A stretch of DNA of 64,000 nt from an uncultured Alistipes sp. (GTDB lineage: Bacteria > Bacteroidota > Bacteroidia > Bacteroidales > Rikenellaceae), in assembly GCA_944322005.1 (NCBI GenBank), contig CALUNL010000001.1, forward strand, positions 1-64,000. Direction: 5' to 3'. The notes beneath the pieces were generated by a model. The model was given only the letters and a program-made list of their open reading frames with translations. It was not told where the DNA came from and made no database searches. Every line of letters starts with the position of its first letter. Within the stretch, counting starts at the first letter, position 1. A program made the position numbers and the translations under genes. Below, in pieces: positions 34,626 through 43,163 of the stretch.

Positions 34626-35522
34626 ATGGCGAACGATAGCGACATCAGACCCGGTGACGGGCATGTGCATGAGGAGGCGGAGCGGAAGACTCCGGCAGGT
34701 GACGGGCGTGTTTCCGGCGCCGACGGTGAAGTGAGGGCGGAGCACGGTGCGCGCCGTCAGCCCCCTTTGCGGCTCCCTTTCGACGGGCGCCGCGAGGATG
34801 CCGGTTCGTGGGCGTATGACCACCGTGTCGGGCTGTGCGTCACAATCATTGCATATCTGGTGTTCGGCATCGTATTCGTCGGGGCAAAGATTACTCTTAA
34901 CGGAAGATCGCACCAGCAGGGGATAATCGTCGACCTGCAGTCGCTCGAGGCGCTGCAGCGTGAGCGCGACCGTCTCGAGGAGGAGGTGCGCCGCAAGAGC
35001 CAGGAGAATTTCGACTGGCGCTCGATCCGCAATCTCTCGTCGAATGAGAATGCGCTCAATGAGAACCTCAAGGATGATCGCGGGACCGATGCTTCGGCTC
35101 TGAACGAGACGGCCGATGAGGCGGAGCGTCGCATGCGGGCCAACCGCGATGCCTACGAGAGGGGAGTGGCCGAGGCCCGTGCCATACGCGAGAGGAAGGA
35201 CGAACTCAAGGAGCGTGACCCGAAGGAGGAGAACCGCAGGGTTAAGGGCCGTGTGACGGTTTCGTTCTCGTTTGTCAATCCGTTGCGCTACAGCCGCAGG
35301 CTCATCAAGCCGGCATACAGGTGCGAGGGGGGCGGTGAGGTCGTCGTCGAGACGGTCATCGACCAGAACGGCGAGGTCATTTCGGCACAGGTGCTCTCGG
35401 GCGGCGACGAATGCATGCGCCGCACGGCGCTGGATGCAGCCCGCAACTCTCTGTTCGACATCAACGAATCGGCTCCGCCGAGACAGCGGGGAACGATAAC
35501 CTACATATTCATTCCGCAATAA
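34626..35522 (+). CDS. TonB-like energy transducer protein
   Basis: 298 residues: a hydrophilic N terminus of about 60 residues, one membrane segment (LCVTIIAYLVFGIVFVGAKI), a Glu/Arg-rich coiled coil (LEALQRERDRLEEEVRRKSQ), a low-complexity stretch, then a TonB C-terminal-like domain (GGGEVVVETVIDQNGEVISAQ, TALDAARNSLFDINESAP, ending TITYIFIPQ). It probably spans the periplasm and contacts an outer-membrane partner. The coiled coil, and the absence of exbB/D beside it, set it apart from the tonB at 54554. It leads a short operon with mazG and pldA. Confidence 0.75.
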   Translation: MANDSDIRPGDGHVHEEAERKTPAGDGRVSGADGEVRAEHGARRQPPLRLPFDGRREDAGSWAYDHRVGLCVTIIAYLVFGIVFVGAKITLNGRSHQQGIIVDLQSLEALQRERDRLEEEVRRKSQENFDWRSIRNLSSNENALNENLKDDRGTDASALNETADEAERRMRANRDAYERGVAEARAIRERKDELKERDPKEENRRVKGRVTVSFSFVNPLRYSRRLIKPAYRCEGGGEVVVETVIDQNGEVISAQVLSGGDECMRRTALDAARNSLFDINESAPPRQRGTITYIFIPQ

Positions 35523-35538
35523 AAACAGACCGGTACGT

Positions 35539-35880
35539 ATGGAACTCAACGAACTGCAGCGGCGTGTCGACGAATGGATACGCACGTACGGGGTGCGCTA
35601 TTTCGGCGAACTGACTAACATGGCGGTTCTCACCGAGGAGGTGGGCGAACTGGCGCGTGTGATGGCGCGCCGTTACGGCGACCAGTCGTTCAAGGCCGGG
35701 GAGCGCGACAATCTCTCCGAGGAGATGGCCGATGTGCTGTGGGTTCTGGTGTGCCTTGCCAATCAGACAGGAGTGAATCTCGAAGAGGCCGTCGAGGCCA
35801 GCTTCGCCAAGAAGACCTCCCGGGACGCGGCGCGGCACCGCGGCAATCCGAAACTTACGGGTGATACGGAGGAGAGATGA
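35539..35880 (+). CDS. mazG: MazG-family nucleotide pyrophosphohydrolase
   Basis: A compact 113-residue MazG-like protein that would hydrolyse nucleoside triphosphates to monophosphates and pyrophosphate. The Mg2+ motif is visible as LTEEVGELARVM followed by NLSEEMADVLWVL (the EExxE...ExxD pattern). It is the short single-domain type rather than the 260-residue E. coli form. It starts 16 bases after the TonB-like gene and its stop overlaps the next start (ATGA). Confidence 0.88.
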   Translation: MELNELQRRVDEWIRTYGVRYFGELTNMAVLTEEVGELARVMARRYGDQSFKAGERDNLSEEMADVLWVLVCLANQTGVNLEEAVEASFAKKTSRDAARHRGNPKLTGDTEER

Positions 35881-36713
35881 GACGCATGGTGAACATACTC
35901 CTTGCCTGTGACTTGTGCGTATGCGTGTATGGCAGCGTGCATGCGCAGCCTGCTGACAGCATCGCTGCGCCGACAGGCCGCAGGACAATGCCTGCAGATG
36001 CCGGCGACGGGGCGTTCCCGCTCTTCGGAATCTTCCGCAACAACTACTTATCGACCGGTTTCTCGACAGCCGCTCCCGTGTCGCAATATACGGCCGACGT
36101 AAAGTTCCAGTTGAGTGTCGCACTGCGCATATGGCGCATGACCGATACCTCCGAGATGCTCTTCACGTATACGCAGCGCAGTTTCTGGGACATATACCGT
36201 GAATCGTGTCCATTCCGCGAGAACGATTCCAACCCGGGCCTGTGGTTCTCGTGGAGACCCGTGCAGGGTATCCGTCTCATGTTCGGCCTGGAGCATGAAT
36301 CGAACGGCTTCTACGGCGACAGGTCCCGTTCGTGGAACTATGTGTCGGTCGGGTGCGTATGGGCTGCGCACGAGCGTTGGCGGGTCGGCGTGAGGGCATG
36401 GTACGGCTATTACGACCGCAAGAACTGCCCTTCGTGGTTCCGCTATCGCGGTTACGGAATGTTTTGGGTAACGTACCATACGCTCAACGAACGCCTCTCG
36501 GCGACTGTCCTCGTGAACCCGTCCAACTGGTTCCGTAACTACAACCTGCAGGGTGAGGTCAGCTGGCGTCTTTCGCGCCGCAGCAGCTATTCTCCGGCAC
36601 TGTTCATAAGGTGTGATGCAGGGTATGCCGAAACGATGCTCTCGTACAACCGCTATTCGAGCATGGTGCGTATAGGCATAAGCCTGACGAACGGAGGGTT
36701 CGGATTTTATTGA
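35877..36713 (+). CDS. pldA: Outer membrane phospholipase A (OMPLA)
   Basis: 278 residues with a signal peptide (cleavage near VHAQ) and a beta-barrel body. The catalytic region reads LEHESNGFYGDRSRSWNYV, giving His140, Ser142 and Asn154; E. coli PldA has His142, Ser144 and Asn156 with the same spacing. The protein ends in an aromatic residue after alternating hydrophobic residues (GFGFY), as outer-membrane barrels do. It removes misplaced phospholipids from the outer leaflet, in keeping with nearby lipid A genes. It overlaps mazG by four bases. Confidence 0.9.
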   Translation: MRRMVNILLACDLCVCVYGSVHAQPADSIAAPTGRRTMPADAGDGAFPLFGIFRNNYLSTGFSTAAPVSQYTADVKFQLSVALRIWRMTDTSEMLFTYTQRSFWDIYRESCPFRENDSNPGLWFSWRPVQGIRLMFGLEHESNGFYGDRSRSWNYVSVGCVWAAHERWRVGVRAWYGYYDRKNCPSWFRYRGYGMFWVTYHTLNERLSATVLVNPSNWFRNYNLQGEVSWRLSRRSSYSPALFIRCDAGYAETMLSYNRYSSMVRIGISLTNGGFGFY

Positions 36714-36753
36714 TTTTGATTGGCGGGAGTGATGTCAATTCATGAAAAATTCA

Positions 36754-36761
36754 TATATTTG
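36754..36761 (+). promoter_or_regulatory. -7 box upstream of the small Cys-rich gene
   Basis: TATATTTG, an exact TAnnTTTG match, 27 bases before the ATG at 36788. No clear upstream TTG. It supports the following small gene being real. Confidence 0.55.
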
Positions 36762-36787
36762 GGATCTGAAATTTGAAAAATAGGGAT

Positions 36788-37162
36788 ATGCGTAGAATCG
36801 TTGCCATACTGGCGCTGTCGCTCTGCTGTCTGGCACTGCACCGAATCGTCCCGGAGGACTGTTTCGGCAGGTGCGGCACAGGGTGCGAGAGCATTGTGGA
36901 CGACCACATGCAGCAGCTTGTCTGCCAGCACCGGTGCAACCAGAGCGCCGATACGGTGCTTCGCATAACCGTCCCTTCATGCAGTGTTTCCTATCCGTTT
37001 CTCCGTCACGGTGCATGGCGCGTCCTGCGCATGGCGGCCGAAGATACGGCCGCGGCAGCCTTTGTCCCGGAATATCCGGAATGGCTGATGCCGCCGAGAC
37101 ATGTCTTCGGCTCGAAGGCTGTCGAATACTATCTCTACGCACTGTGCCGGATGCGCATTTAG
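36788..37162 (+). CDS. Small Cys-rich protein with N-terminal hydrophobic segment, unrecognised
   Basis: 124 residues that I cannot assign. It opens with a signal-like segment (MRRIVAILALSLCCLALHRI). Nine cysteines are spread over the sequence, several in DCFGRCGTGCES and VCQHRCNQS, suggesting disulfides in the periplasm or a metal site. The C-terminal part is hydrophobic-aromatic (AFVPEYPEWLMPP). It has its own promoter-like box and follows pldA. Start and reality are less sure than for its neighbours, since an opposite-strand frame covers the same bases. Confidence 0.55.
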   Translation: MRRIVAILALSLCCLALHRIVPEDCFGRCGTGCESIVDDHMQQLVCQHRCNQSADTVLRITVPSCSVSYPFLRHGAWRVLRMAAEDTAAAAFVPEYPEWLMPPRHVFGSKAVEYYLYALCRMRI

Positions 37163-37255
37163 TCGTCCGCGGCAATCGTGGCGCGGCATGCCGGCGGCGT
37201 GTCCAGCCCTTTTGATCTGATCGGACATCTGACTTTAATGCAAAAAACGGAACAA

Positions 37256-37759
37256 ATGAACAAAACAAAATTCTGTGAGGCACTGTATACCTCATATGGC
37301 GACGCCGTAGAGTGCCGTCGCCGAAACTTCATCGCTCCGGCGGTGATATTGCTTGCAGGTATCTGCATGCTGGTGGCCAACTCCGCATTGGACGGAGCAG
37401 GCGATTACAGGGATGACATAAAGGCGACACTCGTACTGGCCGGCTCGGTTGCGGTGATTGTCGGCTTCGTCTTCCTGATGGTCCGGATATTCGGACACGG
37501 CGAGCCGTACCACAAGGGGCTGCGCTGCTTTCTCAAGAGCGAGATAGTCTCGTTCGACAGGGCGGATGCAAACCGGGTGCTCGATGCCGTCTCTGCATGT
37601 GACTATGCGGCGCTGATGTCGATACCGCACAGAAGCGTGTCGGCCGTGACGGTGCTCGTATATTCGACTCCGGGCAGAGAATTTGTTGCCATGCAGCCGT
37701 TCGAGTATGCCGAACTGGAGTACCGTCCGCTCTGCGGGATGAAGGTGCGAGAGGCTTGA
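37256..37759 (+). CDS. Small membrane protein, unrecognised
   Basis: 167 residues with two predicted membrane helices (FIAPAVILLAGICMLVANSA and TLVLAGSVAVIVGFVFLMV) separated by a short acidic loop, then a soluble C-terminal domain (FLKSEIVSFDRADANRVLDA to LEYRPLCGMKVREA). ATG at 37256 is preferred; one at 37238 is in frame. It lies between the Cys-rich gene and the antiporter and may share a transcript with either. I know no function for it. Confidence 0.7.
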   Translation: MNKTKFCEALYTSYGDAVECRRRNFIAPAVILLAGICMLVANSALDGAGDYRDDIKATLVLAGSVAVIVGFVFLMVRIFGHGEPYHKGLRCFLKSEIVSFDRADANRVLDAVSACDYAALMSIPHRSVSAVTVLVYSTPGREFVAMQPFEYAELEYRPLCGMKVREA

Positions 37760-37794
37760 TGCGCAATATCCCCCGATTTTGAAAAAAGTTTGTC

Positions 37795-39294
37795 ATGGAC
37801 ATGATAGTAACAAGCGAAAATTTCCTTCTCATCGGAGCTTTCCTGCTCTTTATCGCCGTGCTGGCCGGTAAGGTCGCATACCGTTTCGGTGCGCCCGCAC
37901 TGCTGCTGTTTCTTGGAGTTGGACTTTTTTTCGGGTACAGGCTAATTTCGTTCAACTCGCCGGAGTTGACACAGTTCATCGGAATGCTGGCGCTGTGTAT
38001 CATCCTCTTTTCGGGCGGTATGGATACGAAGTATTCCGAAATAAGGCCCGTAATGGCGCCGGGAATAGTGCTTGCTACGGTCGGGGTTCTGCTTACGGCT
38101 TTCATTCTCGGGGGATTCATATATTTCGTCGCTCCGTATATCGGCTTCGACCTCCCGTTCCCGGTGGCGCTGCTGCTTGCGGCGACGATGTCTTCGACCG
38201 ACTCGGCATCGGTATTCTCCATTCTCCGAACCAAAAAACAGGGGCTGCGTGAGCGCCTTCGCCCTCTGCTCGAATTGGAGAGCGGCTCCAACGACCCGAT
38301 GGCCTATATTCTCGTGATACTTATCGTGGGTATGCTATCGCCGGTACGGGAGACGCTCGGACTGGGGCAGAGTCTCGGCCTTTTCGTGCTGCAGATGACC
38401 GTCGGATGCGTTGCGGGTTACGGTTTCGGACGCGCTGCCGTATGGGTCATGAACAAGATCAACATCTCGACGGCCTCGCTCTATTCGGTGTTGCTGCTGG
38501 CCTGCGTCTTCTTCACATTCTCGTTCACGTCGCTCATCCAGGGCAACGGCTATCTGGCCGTATATATCGCCGGACTCGTGGTCGGCAACCACAAGATAGT
38601 ACAGAAGCGTACCGTAGTGACCTTCTTCGACGGCTTCACGTGGCTGTTCCAGATCATACTCTTCCTTACGTTGGGACTGCTCGTGGACCTGCACAAGCTT
38701 ATCGACTGGAATACGCTGTTCCTCGGCCTTGCCGTCAGTGCATTCATGATTCTCGTGGCGCGCCCCGTTTCGGTGCTGCTGTGTCTGGCGCCGTTCCGCA
38801 AATTCTCGATGCGTGCGCGCCTGTATGTGTCGTGGGTGGGCCTGCGAGGAGCAGTCCCGATAATATTCGCCACATATCCGCTCGTCGAGGGGCTCGAATA
38901 TGCCGAACTTATCTTCAACGTGGTCTTCATCGTGACCATCGTGTCGCTGCTGGTGCAGGGTACGACGGTCAGCGGCATGGCCAACCTGCTCGGCATGGCA
39001 TACGAGGAGCGCGAGAGCTCGTTCGGCGATGCACTGCAGGACCGCATGAAGTCGGCCTTTTCGGAGGTGGAGGTCAACGAGCAGATGCTGTCGTCCGGCA
39101 ATGCGTTGAGCAACATTTCGCTGCCCGACAATACGCTTGTCGTCATGGTATGCCGCGACGGTGACTACTTCGTGCCGCAGGGCCGTACGCAGCTGCAGGT
39201 CGGCGACAAGCTGCTCATACTTTCGGACCGCAACGAGGAGCTGCACATGCAGTACAAGGAGTTCGGACTGGACGACGTGATAAAGTTCTCGTAA
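37795..39294 (+). CDS. CPA1-family potassium (or sodium)/proton antiporter
   Basis: 499 residues: about 12 membrane helices then a cytoplasmic TrkA-C domain (from about 410). The transport core includes CIILFSGGMDTKYSEIRP, the ion-site region SSTDSASVFSIL and LELESGSNDPMAYILV, and SWVGLRGAVPIIFATYPLV, hallmarks of NhaP2/CvrA-type antiporters. The C-terminal NTLVVMVCRDGDYFVPQGRT is the regulatory RCK-like part. It exports K+ or Na+ in exchange for protons. The ion preference is inferred from the TrkA-C type. Confidence 0.88.
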   Translation: MDMIVTSENFLLIGAFLLFIAVLAGKVAYRFGAPALLLFLGVGLFFGYRLISFNSPELTQFIGMLALCIILFSGGMDTKYSEIRPVMAPGIVLATVGVLLTAFILGGFIYFVAPYIGFDLPFPVALLLAATMSSTDSASVFSILRTKKQGLRERLRPLLELESGSNDPMAYILVILIVGMLSPVRETLGLGQSLGLFVLQMTVGCVAGYGFGRAAVWVMNKINISTASLYSVLLLACVFFTFSFTSLIQGNGYLAVYIAGLVVGNHKIVQKRTVVTFFDGFTWLFQIILFLTLGLLVDLHKLIDWNTLFLGLAVSAFMILVARPVSVLLCLAPFRKFSMRARLYVSWVGLRGAVPIIFATYPLVEGLEYAELIFNVVFIVTIVSLLVQGTTVSGMANLLGMAYEERESSFGDALQDRMKSAFSEVEVNEQMLSSGNALSNISLPDNTLVVMVCRDGDYFVPQGRTQLQVGDKLLILSDRNEELHMQYKEFGLDDVIKFS

Positions 39295-39314
39295 CGGCGT
39301 CGTCCGACATGACA

Positions 39315-39348
39315 ACGGGGCGGGAATTATCCCGCCCCGTATTATTTT
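39315..39348. terminator. Terminator between the antiporter gene and korB
   Basis: ACGGGGCGGGA and TCCCGCCCCGT form a perfect 11-base stem with an ATTA loop, followed on the plus strand by ATTATTTT. The minus side has little T, so it works best for the antiporter gene. Confidence 0.88.
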
Positions 39349-39364
39349 GTGGAGTGAAAAGCGT

Positions 39365-40393
39365 TTACTCCTCCCATGTGTCGCCCGAGTGCAGAAGGTC
39401 GTCGACACACTTGATGCTGCTCGCGGCCTTGACCTCCTCGAGCTGCTCCGTGACCTTGGCGTCGTAGACGAACTCCTCCTCCACGTCGCGTATCACGCCC
39501 ACTGCAACCGGATAGTCCGGATACTTCATCGCCGCAAGCATCATGTGCAGCGTCGTGTCCTTGCGGTGTGCGTCGTGCGTCAGGATGTCGTCCATCGTGT
39601 AGCCGTCCTCGCCGATCGTGACGACCTTCAGCTGCATGTTCTCGAAGACCAGACCGCGGTTGCGCTCCGCTCCGAAGACCATCTTCTCGCCGTGGCGCAG
39701 CAGTACCGTATGTTCGGCGCGCGTGGCCTTGTCGCCGGCGAAGTCGGCATGGGTCTTGTTGTTGAATATCATACAGTTGACCAGAGCCTCGACAATTGAC
39801 ATTCCCTTGTGCTTCGCCGCCGCCACCAGCACATCCTTCGTGAGCTGCACCTCGGCATCGATGGTACGCGCGAAGAAGGTTCCCTTGGCTCCGATGACGA
39901 GTTCGCCCGGGTTGAACGGGTGCTCGATGGTGCCGTATGGCGAGGTTTTGGTGATTTTGCCGAGTTTGGTGGTCGGGGAGTACTGTCCCTTCGTGAGTCC
40001 GTATATCTCGTTGTTGAAAAGGATTACGTTGAGGTCGACGTTGCGACGGATGGCGTGTATGAAGTGGTTGCCGCCGATGGCGAGCGAGTCACCGTCGCCC
40101 GTGCACACCCATACCGATAGGTCGGGGTTGGCCACCTTCAGTCCCGTCGCGATGGCGTTAGCGCGACCGTGTATGGTGTGGAAACCGAAGGTCTTCATGT
40201 AGTAGATGAACCGCGAGGAGCATCCGATACCCGACACGAAGGTGAACATGTAGTGCGGTTTGTCGAGTGCGTCGGCAACCTCCGGCATCGCCCTCTGCAC
40301 GGCATGCAGTACGGCGTGGTCGCCGCAGCCCGGACACCATTTCACCTCCTGGTCGCTCTTGAAATCAGCCGGTGTATATTTGTAGTCTGCCAT
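39365..40393 (-). CDS. korB: 2-oxoacid:ferredoxin oxidoreductase subunit beta (2-oxoglutarate type)
   Basis: A 342-residue thiamine-diphosphate subunit. WCPGCGDHAVLHAVQ holds two of the iron-sulfur cysteines, CTGDGDSLAIGGNHFIHAIRRN is the ThDP/Mg2+ site, and VILFNNEIYGLTKGQYSPTT is the family's GLTGGQ-like stretch. With KorA it makes succinyl-CoA from 2-oxoglutarate while reducing ferredoxin, running oxidatively or as a reductive carboxylase. It follows korA by six bases. No KorC/KorD ferredoxin genes adjoin it. Confidence 0.92.
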   Translation of the reverse strand: MADYKYTPADFKSDQEVKWCPGCGDHAVLHAVQRAMPEVADALDKPHYMFTFVSGIGCSSRFIYYMKTFGFHTIHGRANAIATGLKVANPDLSVWVCTGDGDSLAIGGNHFIHAIRRNVDLNVILFNNEIYGLTKGQYSPTTKLGKITKTSPYGTIEHPFNPGELVIGAKGTFFARTIDAEVQLTKDVLVAAAKHKGMSIVEALVNCMIFNNKTHADFAGDKATRAEHTVLLRHGEKMVFGAERNRGLVFENMQLKVVTIGEDGYTMDDILTHDAHRKDTTLHMMLAAMKYPDYPVAVGVIRDVEEEFVYDAKVTEQLEEVKAASSIKCVDDLLHSGDTWEE

Positions 40394-40399
40394 AATCGT

Positions 40400-42235
40400 T
40401 TAGAGTAAGGAGTTGAACTTCTGTTTGAGTTCGGCGACCGTGAACGGAAGCCCCTCGCACTTGTTGTACTGTTCGTAGCTGAACTGCGGGTAGTTCTGCC
40501 GCAGGTAGGCGGCGAACTGTCCCTCGTTGAGCTCGCATACCAGAATCTTCTCGAAGCGCGAGAATATCTCGGCGACATTCTTCGGAAGCGGGTTGATGTA
40601 GTTGAAATGGCACAGCGATACGTCGCCTCCCTCGGCGCGCACCTGCTTTACGGCCCCCTGAAGGTTGCCCTTCGTTCCGCCCCAGCCTACGACGAGCAGT
40701 TTTCCGCTCTCGTTGCCCTCGACGGTCTGCGGCGGTATCTCGTCGGCTATGAGCTCGACCTTGCGGGCGCGGGCGCGAACCATGGTCTGGTGGTTCTCCG
40801 GATCGTAGGATATGGTTCCGCGCAGGGAGTGCTTTTCAAGTCCTCCGATGCGGTGCTCCAGACCCTTCGTTCCCGGGAATGCCCATCCGCGCACCATCTT
40901 CTCGTTGCGTTTGTATGGCATGAACTCACCCTCGCACTCGTGTATTATCGGCGGGTTGATTTGCGGGTAGTCCTTCATCGACGGGATGCGCCACGGCTCC
41001 GAACCGTTTGCTATGAATCCGTCCGTGAGGAGTATCACCGGCGTCATGTGCTCCATGGCTATCTTTGCGGCCGTGAATGCGTAGTGGAAGCAGTCGCTCG
41101 GCGTCGATGCCGCGATGACCGCCATCGGACACTCTCCGTTGCGGCCGTAGAGCGCCTGCAGGAGGTCGCTCTGCTCGGTCTTCGTCGGCAGACCCGTGGA
41201 CGGGCCTCCGCGCTGCACGTCGACAACGACCAGCGGCAGTTCGGCCATGACGGCCAGTCCCATCGCCTCGCTCTTGAGCGACAGTCCCGGGCCGGATGTG
41301 GTCGTCACGGCGAGGTTGCCGGCGTACGACGCACCTATTGCGGTGCAGATTCCGGCTATCTCGTCCTCGGCCTGCACGGTTTTGACGTTGAGTTCCTTGT
41401 GCTTGGCCAGCTCCTCGAGTATCACCGTGGCCGGCGTGATCGGATAGGAGCCGCAGAAGAGCGGCCGTCCGCTCTTCTCGCTTGCGGCGATGAAACCCCA
41501 TGCCGTGGCCACGTTTCCGTTTATGGAGCGGTATGTGCCGTGCTCGAGGTCGGCCGGATCGACCGTGTATGTGTTGGCGAACTGGTGCGTGTTGGCGGCG
41601 TAGTTGTATCCGACTCCGAGCACGATCTTGTTCGCTTCGGCTATTGCCGGGTTCTTCTTGCCGAAACGCATGTCGATATAGTGCAGGGCATGGTCGGTCG
41701 GCCTGTGGTATATGTAGAGGCAGATTCCGAGCGCGAACATGTTCTTGCACTTGACGATCGACTTGTTGTCGAGACCCGAATTCTCAAGCGCATGTTTTGT
41801 CATTGTGGTGATGTCGGCCGCCACAACGTTGTACCCTTCGAGCCCGAGCTCGGCAATAGGGTCGTCGGTCTCGAAACCGGCCTTGCGCAGCCACTCTTCC
41901 GTGAGCGTATCGCCGTCGATGATGACGGTGGCGTCCCTCTTCAGCCACTTGCGGTTGGCCTTGAGTGCAGCTGGATTCATCGCGACCAGTACGTCGCAAT
42001 AGTCGCCCGGATTGGTTATTCTCTCCGAGCCGAAGTGTACCTGGAATCCGGATACTCCGGCCACCGTGCCCTGCGGGGCGCGGATTTCGGCAGGGTAGTC
42101 CGGGAACGTCGATATTCCGTTTCCGACAAGAGCCGATATCTCGGAAAAGAGCGTTCCGGTGAGTTGCATTCCGTCGCCCGAGTCGCCCGAAAAGCGAATC
42201 ACGACGTCGCGCAACCGTTCATTAGGTTTTTCCAT
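40400..42235 (-). CDS. korA: 2-oxoacid:ferredoxin oxidoreductase subunit alpha (gamma-alpha fusion)
   Basis: 611 residues: an N-terminal gamma domain (FSGDSGDGMQLTG, PDYPAEIRAPQGTVAG, LVAMNPAALKANRKWL) fused to the alpha domain from about 210 (CGSYPITPATVILEELAKH, VQAEDEIAGICTAIGA, TTTSGPGLSLKSEAMGLA). QRGGPSTGLPTKTEQSDLLQ is the substrate-pocket loop common in 2-oxoglutarate and related enzymes. The fused form is standard in Bacteroidota. It leads korA-korB. Confidence 0.93.
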   Translation of the reverse strand: MEKPNERLRDVVIRFSGDSGDGMQLTGTLFSEISALVGNGISTFPDYPAEIRAPQGTVAGVSGFQVHFGSERITNPGDYCDVLVAMNPAALKANRKWLKRDATVIIDGDTLTEEWLRKAGFETDDPIAELGLEGYNVVAADITTMTKHALENSGLDNKSIVKCKNMFALGICLYIYHRPTDHALHYIDMRFGKKNPAIAEANKIVLGVGYNYAANTHQFANTYTVDPADLEHGTYRSINGNVATAWGFIAASEKSGRPLFCGSYPITPATVILEELAKHKELNVKTVQAEDEIAGICTAIGASYAGNLAVTTTSGPGLSLKSEAMGLAVMAELPLVVVDVQRGGPSTGLPTKTEQSDLLQALYGRNGECPMAVIAASTPSDCFHYAFTAAKIAMEHMTPVILLTDGFIANGSEPWRIPSMKDYPQINPPIIHECEGEFMPYKRNEKMVRGWAFPGTKGLEHRIGGLEKHSLRGTISYDPENHQTMVRARARKVELIADEIPPQTVEGNESGKLLVVGWGGTKGNLQGAVKQVRAEGGDVSLCHFNYINPLPKNVAEIFSRFEKILVCELNEGQFAAYLRQNYPQFSYEQYNKCEGLPFTVAELKQKFNSLL

Positions 42236-42269
42236 CGCGTTTTAAGAACAGAATTTTAGGTTGTTTAGG

Positions 42270-42308
42270 GGTCCGGGCCTTTCGCCGCCCGGGCCGAATA
42301 CAAAGTTA
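42270..42308 (-). promoter_or_regulatory. korAB promoter -7 box and 5'-end hairpin
   Basis: Minus-strand TAACTTTG (42301-42308) matches TAnnTTTG. Immediately downstream, GGTCCGGGC (42270-42278) and GCCCGGGCC (42287-42295) fold into a nine-base GC-rich stem with one wobble pair, so the mRNA would begin with a strong hairpin. Confidence 0.55.
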
Positions 42309-42340
42309 GAATAATTTTTCATAATTGCATATGCAGGGCA

Positions 42341-42374
42341 TATAAAAATGCAGGACGGGCCTGACGGTCCGTCC
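42341..42374 (-). terminator. Terminator of the XRE-S24 repressor gene
   Basis: On the minus strand GGACGGACC and GGCCCGTCC pair with one mismatch around a four-base loop and are followed by TGCATTTTTATA. It lies about 40 bases past the repressor stop. An outer nine-base inverted repeat (42333-42341 with 42400-42408) encloses it. Confidence 0.75.
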
Positions 42375-42413
42375 CGAATGTCCTCATGCGGGATGAAGGA
42401 TGCCCTGCGGGTC

Positions 42414-43088
42414 CTATCTCAGCGAATTTATCCTGATGCTGGCCTTTACGACTGCCAGCGCACGCACGCGGTTGACCTCTATGTCCTTGTCGGCGTGGTG
42501 CGGGTTCTGGCTCACGAGCTTTATGCACCCCTCGCGTTCCGATTTCTGTATGTATTTCACGGTTACGTACTCCTCGCCGTCAATATCTATCGAGAGCAGG
42601 TACATGTCGCCCCAGAATATGTCGTCGATGTCGTGCAGCTGCTTGTAGAGTACGATGTCGCCGCTCTTGAGCAAAGGGTACATCGAATCTCCGACGACGT
42701 ATATGGCGCCGTCGCACTTCGGGAGGTTGGGGATGTGTATGTAGTTCACCGGCGTCCACGACTCCCTGTCGTTGAAGAGCGGCACGAGTCCTGCCGTCCC
42801 CTCTATCGAGTATAGCGGTACGCTCTGCAGCGGCAGCGAGTTGTCCGTGCGGTGGGTGAATGCGTTGGTCAGATTCGGTTCTGCATTGAACATGTCGCCC
42901 TTTCCATCCTCTATCCATTCGGGATTGACGTTCAATTCCTGAACAAGTATGTTCCTGTTGCGCGAAGAGAGCCTCGTCTTCCCGGTCTCTATCATCGAGA
43001 GGGCTGTTTTGCCGATTCCAAGTCTCTGTGCGAGTTGCTCTTGCGTTAGCCCCAGCGCCTTGCGTATCAATTTTACTCTGCTCTCCAT
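42414..43088 (-). CDS. XRE-family repressor with S24 (LexA/CI-like) peptidase domain
   Basis: A 224-residue phage-type repressor. Residues about 4-60 are a helix-turn-helix (LIRKALGLTQEQLAQRLGIG, TALSMIETGKTRLS). The C-terminal S24 domain has the nucleophile in YVVGDSMYP (Ser135) and the general base in EEYVTVKYIQK (Lys178). An Ala99-Gly100 bond in EGTAGLVPL is a plausible self-cleavage site. This suggests a CI-like switch released by RecA-coated DNA. It diverges from the 98-residue gene with a 138-base promoter region holding a palindrome, and has its own terminator. Confidence 0.88.
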   Translation of the reverse strand: MESRVKLIRKALGLTQEQLAQRLGIGKTALSMIETGKTRLSSRNRNILVQELNVNPEWIEDGKGDMFNAEPNLTNAFTHRTDNSLPLQSVPLYSIEGTAGLVPLFNDRESWTPVNYIHIPNLPKCDGAIYVVGDSMYPLLKSGDIVLYKQLHDIDDIFWGDMYLLSIDIDGEEYVTVKYIQKSEREGCIKLVSQNPHHADKDIEVNRVRALAVVKASIRINSLR

Positions 43089-43137
43089 AATTTTTTATCG
43101 GAAATAATTATGCAAAAATTGAACATTTGTTGTATCA

Positions 43138-43156
43138 ATATTCAATAACTGAATAT
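43138..43156. promoter_or_regulatory. Candidate operator for the XRE-S24 repressor
   Basis: ATATTCA-ataac-TGAATAT is a perfect seven-base inverted repeat, 19 bases in all. It ends on the first base of the -7 box of the divergent promoter, so a bound dimer would block it. A looser partner (ATTGA at 43119-43123 with TCAAT at 43135-43139) lies next to it, nearer the repressor gene. Confidence 0.55.
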
Positions 43157-43163
43157 ATCTTTG
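43156..43163 (+). promoter_or_regulatory. -7 box of the promoter for the 98-residue protein gene
   Basis: TATCTTTG, an exact TAnnTTTG match. A TTG at 43130-43132 is 23 bases upstream, slightly far. The leader would be about 57 bases and contains a seven-codon reading frame (ATG at 43192, stop at 43213-43215). Confidence 0.55.
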
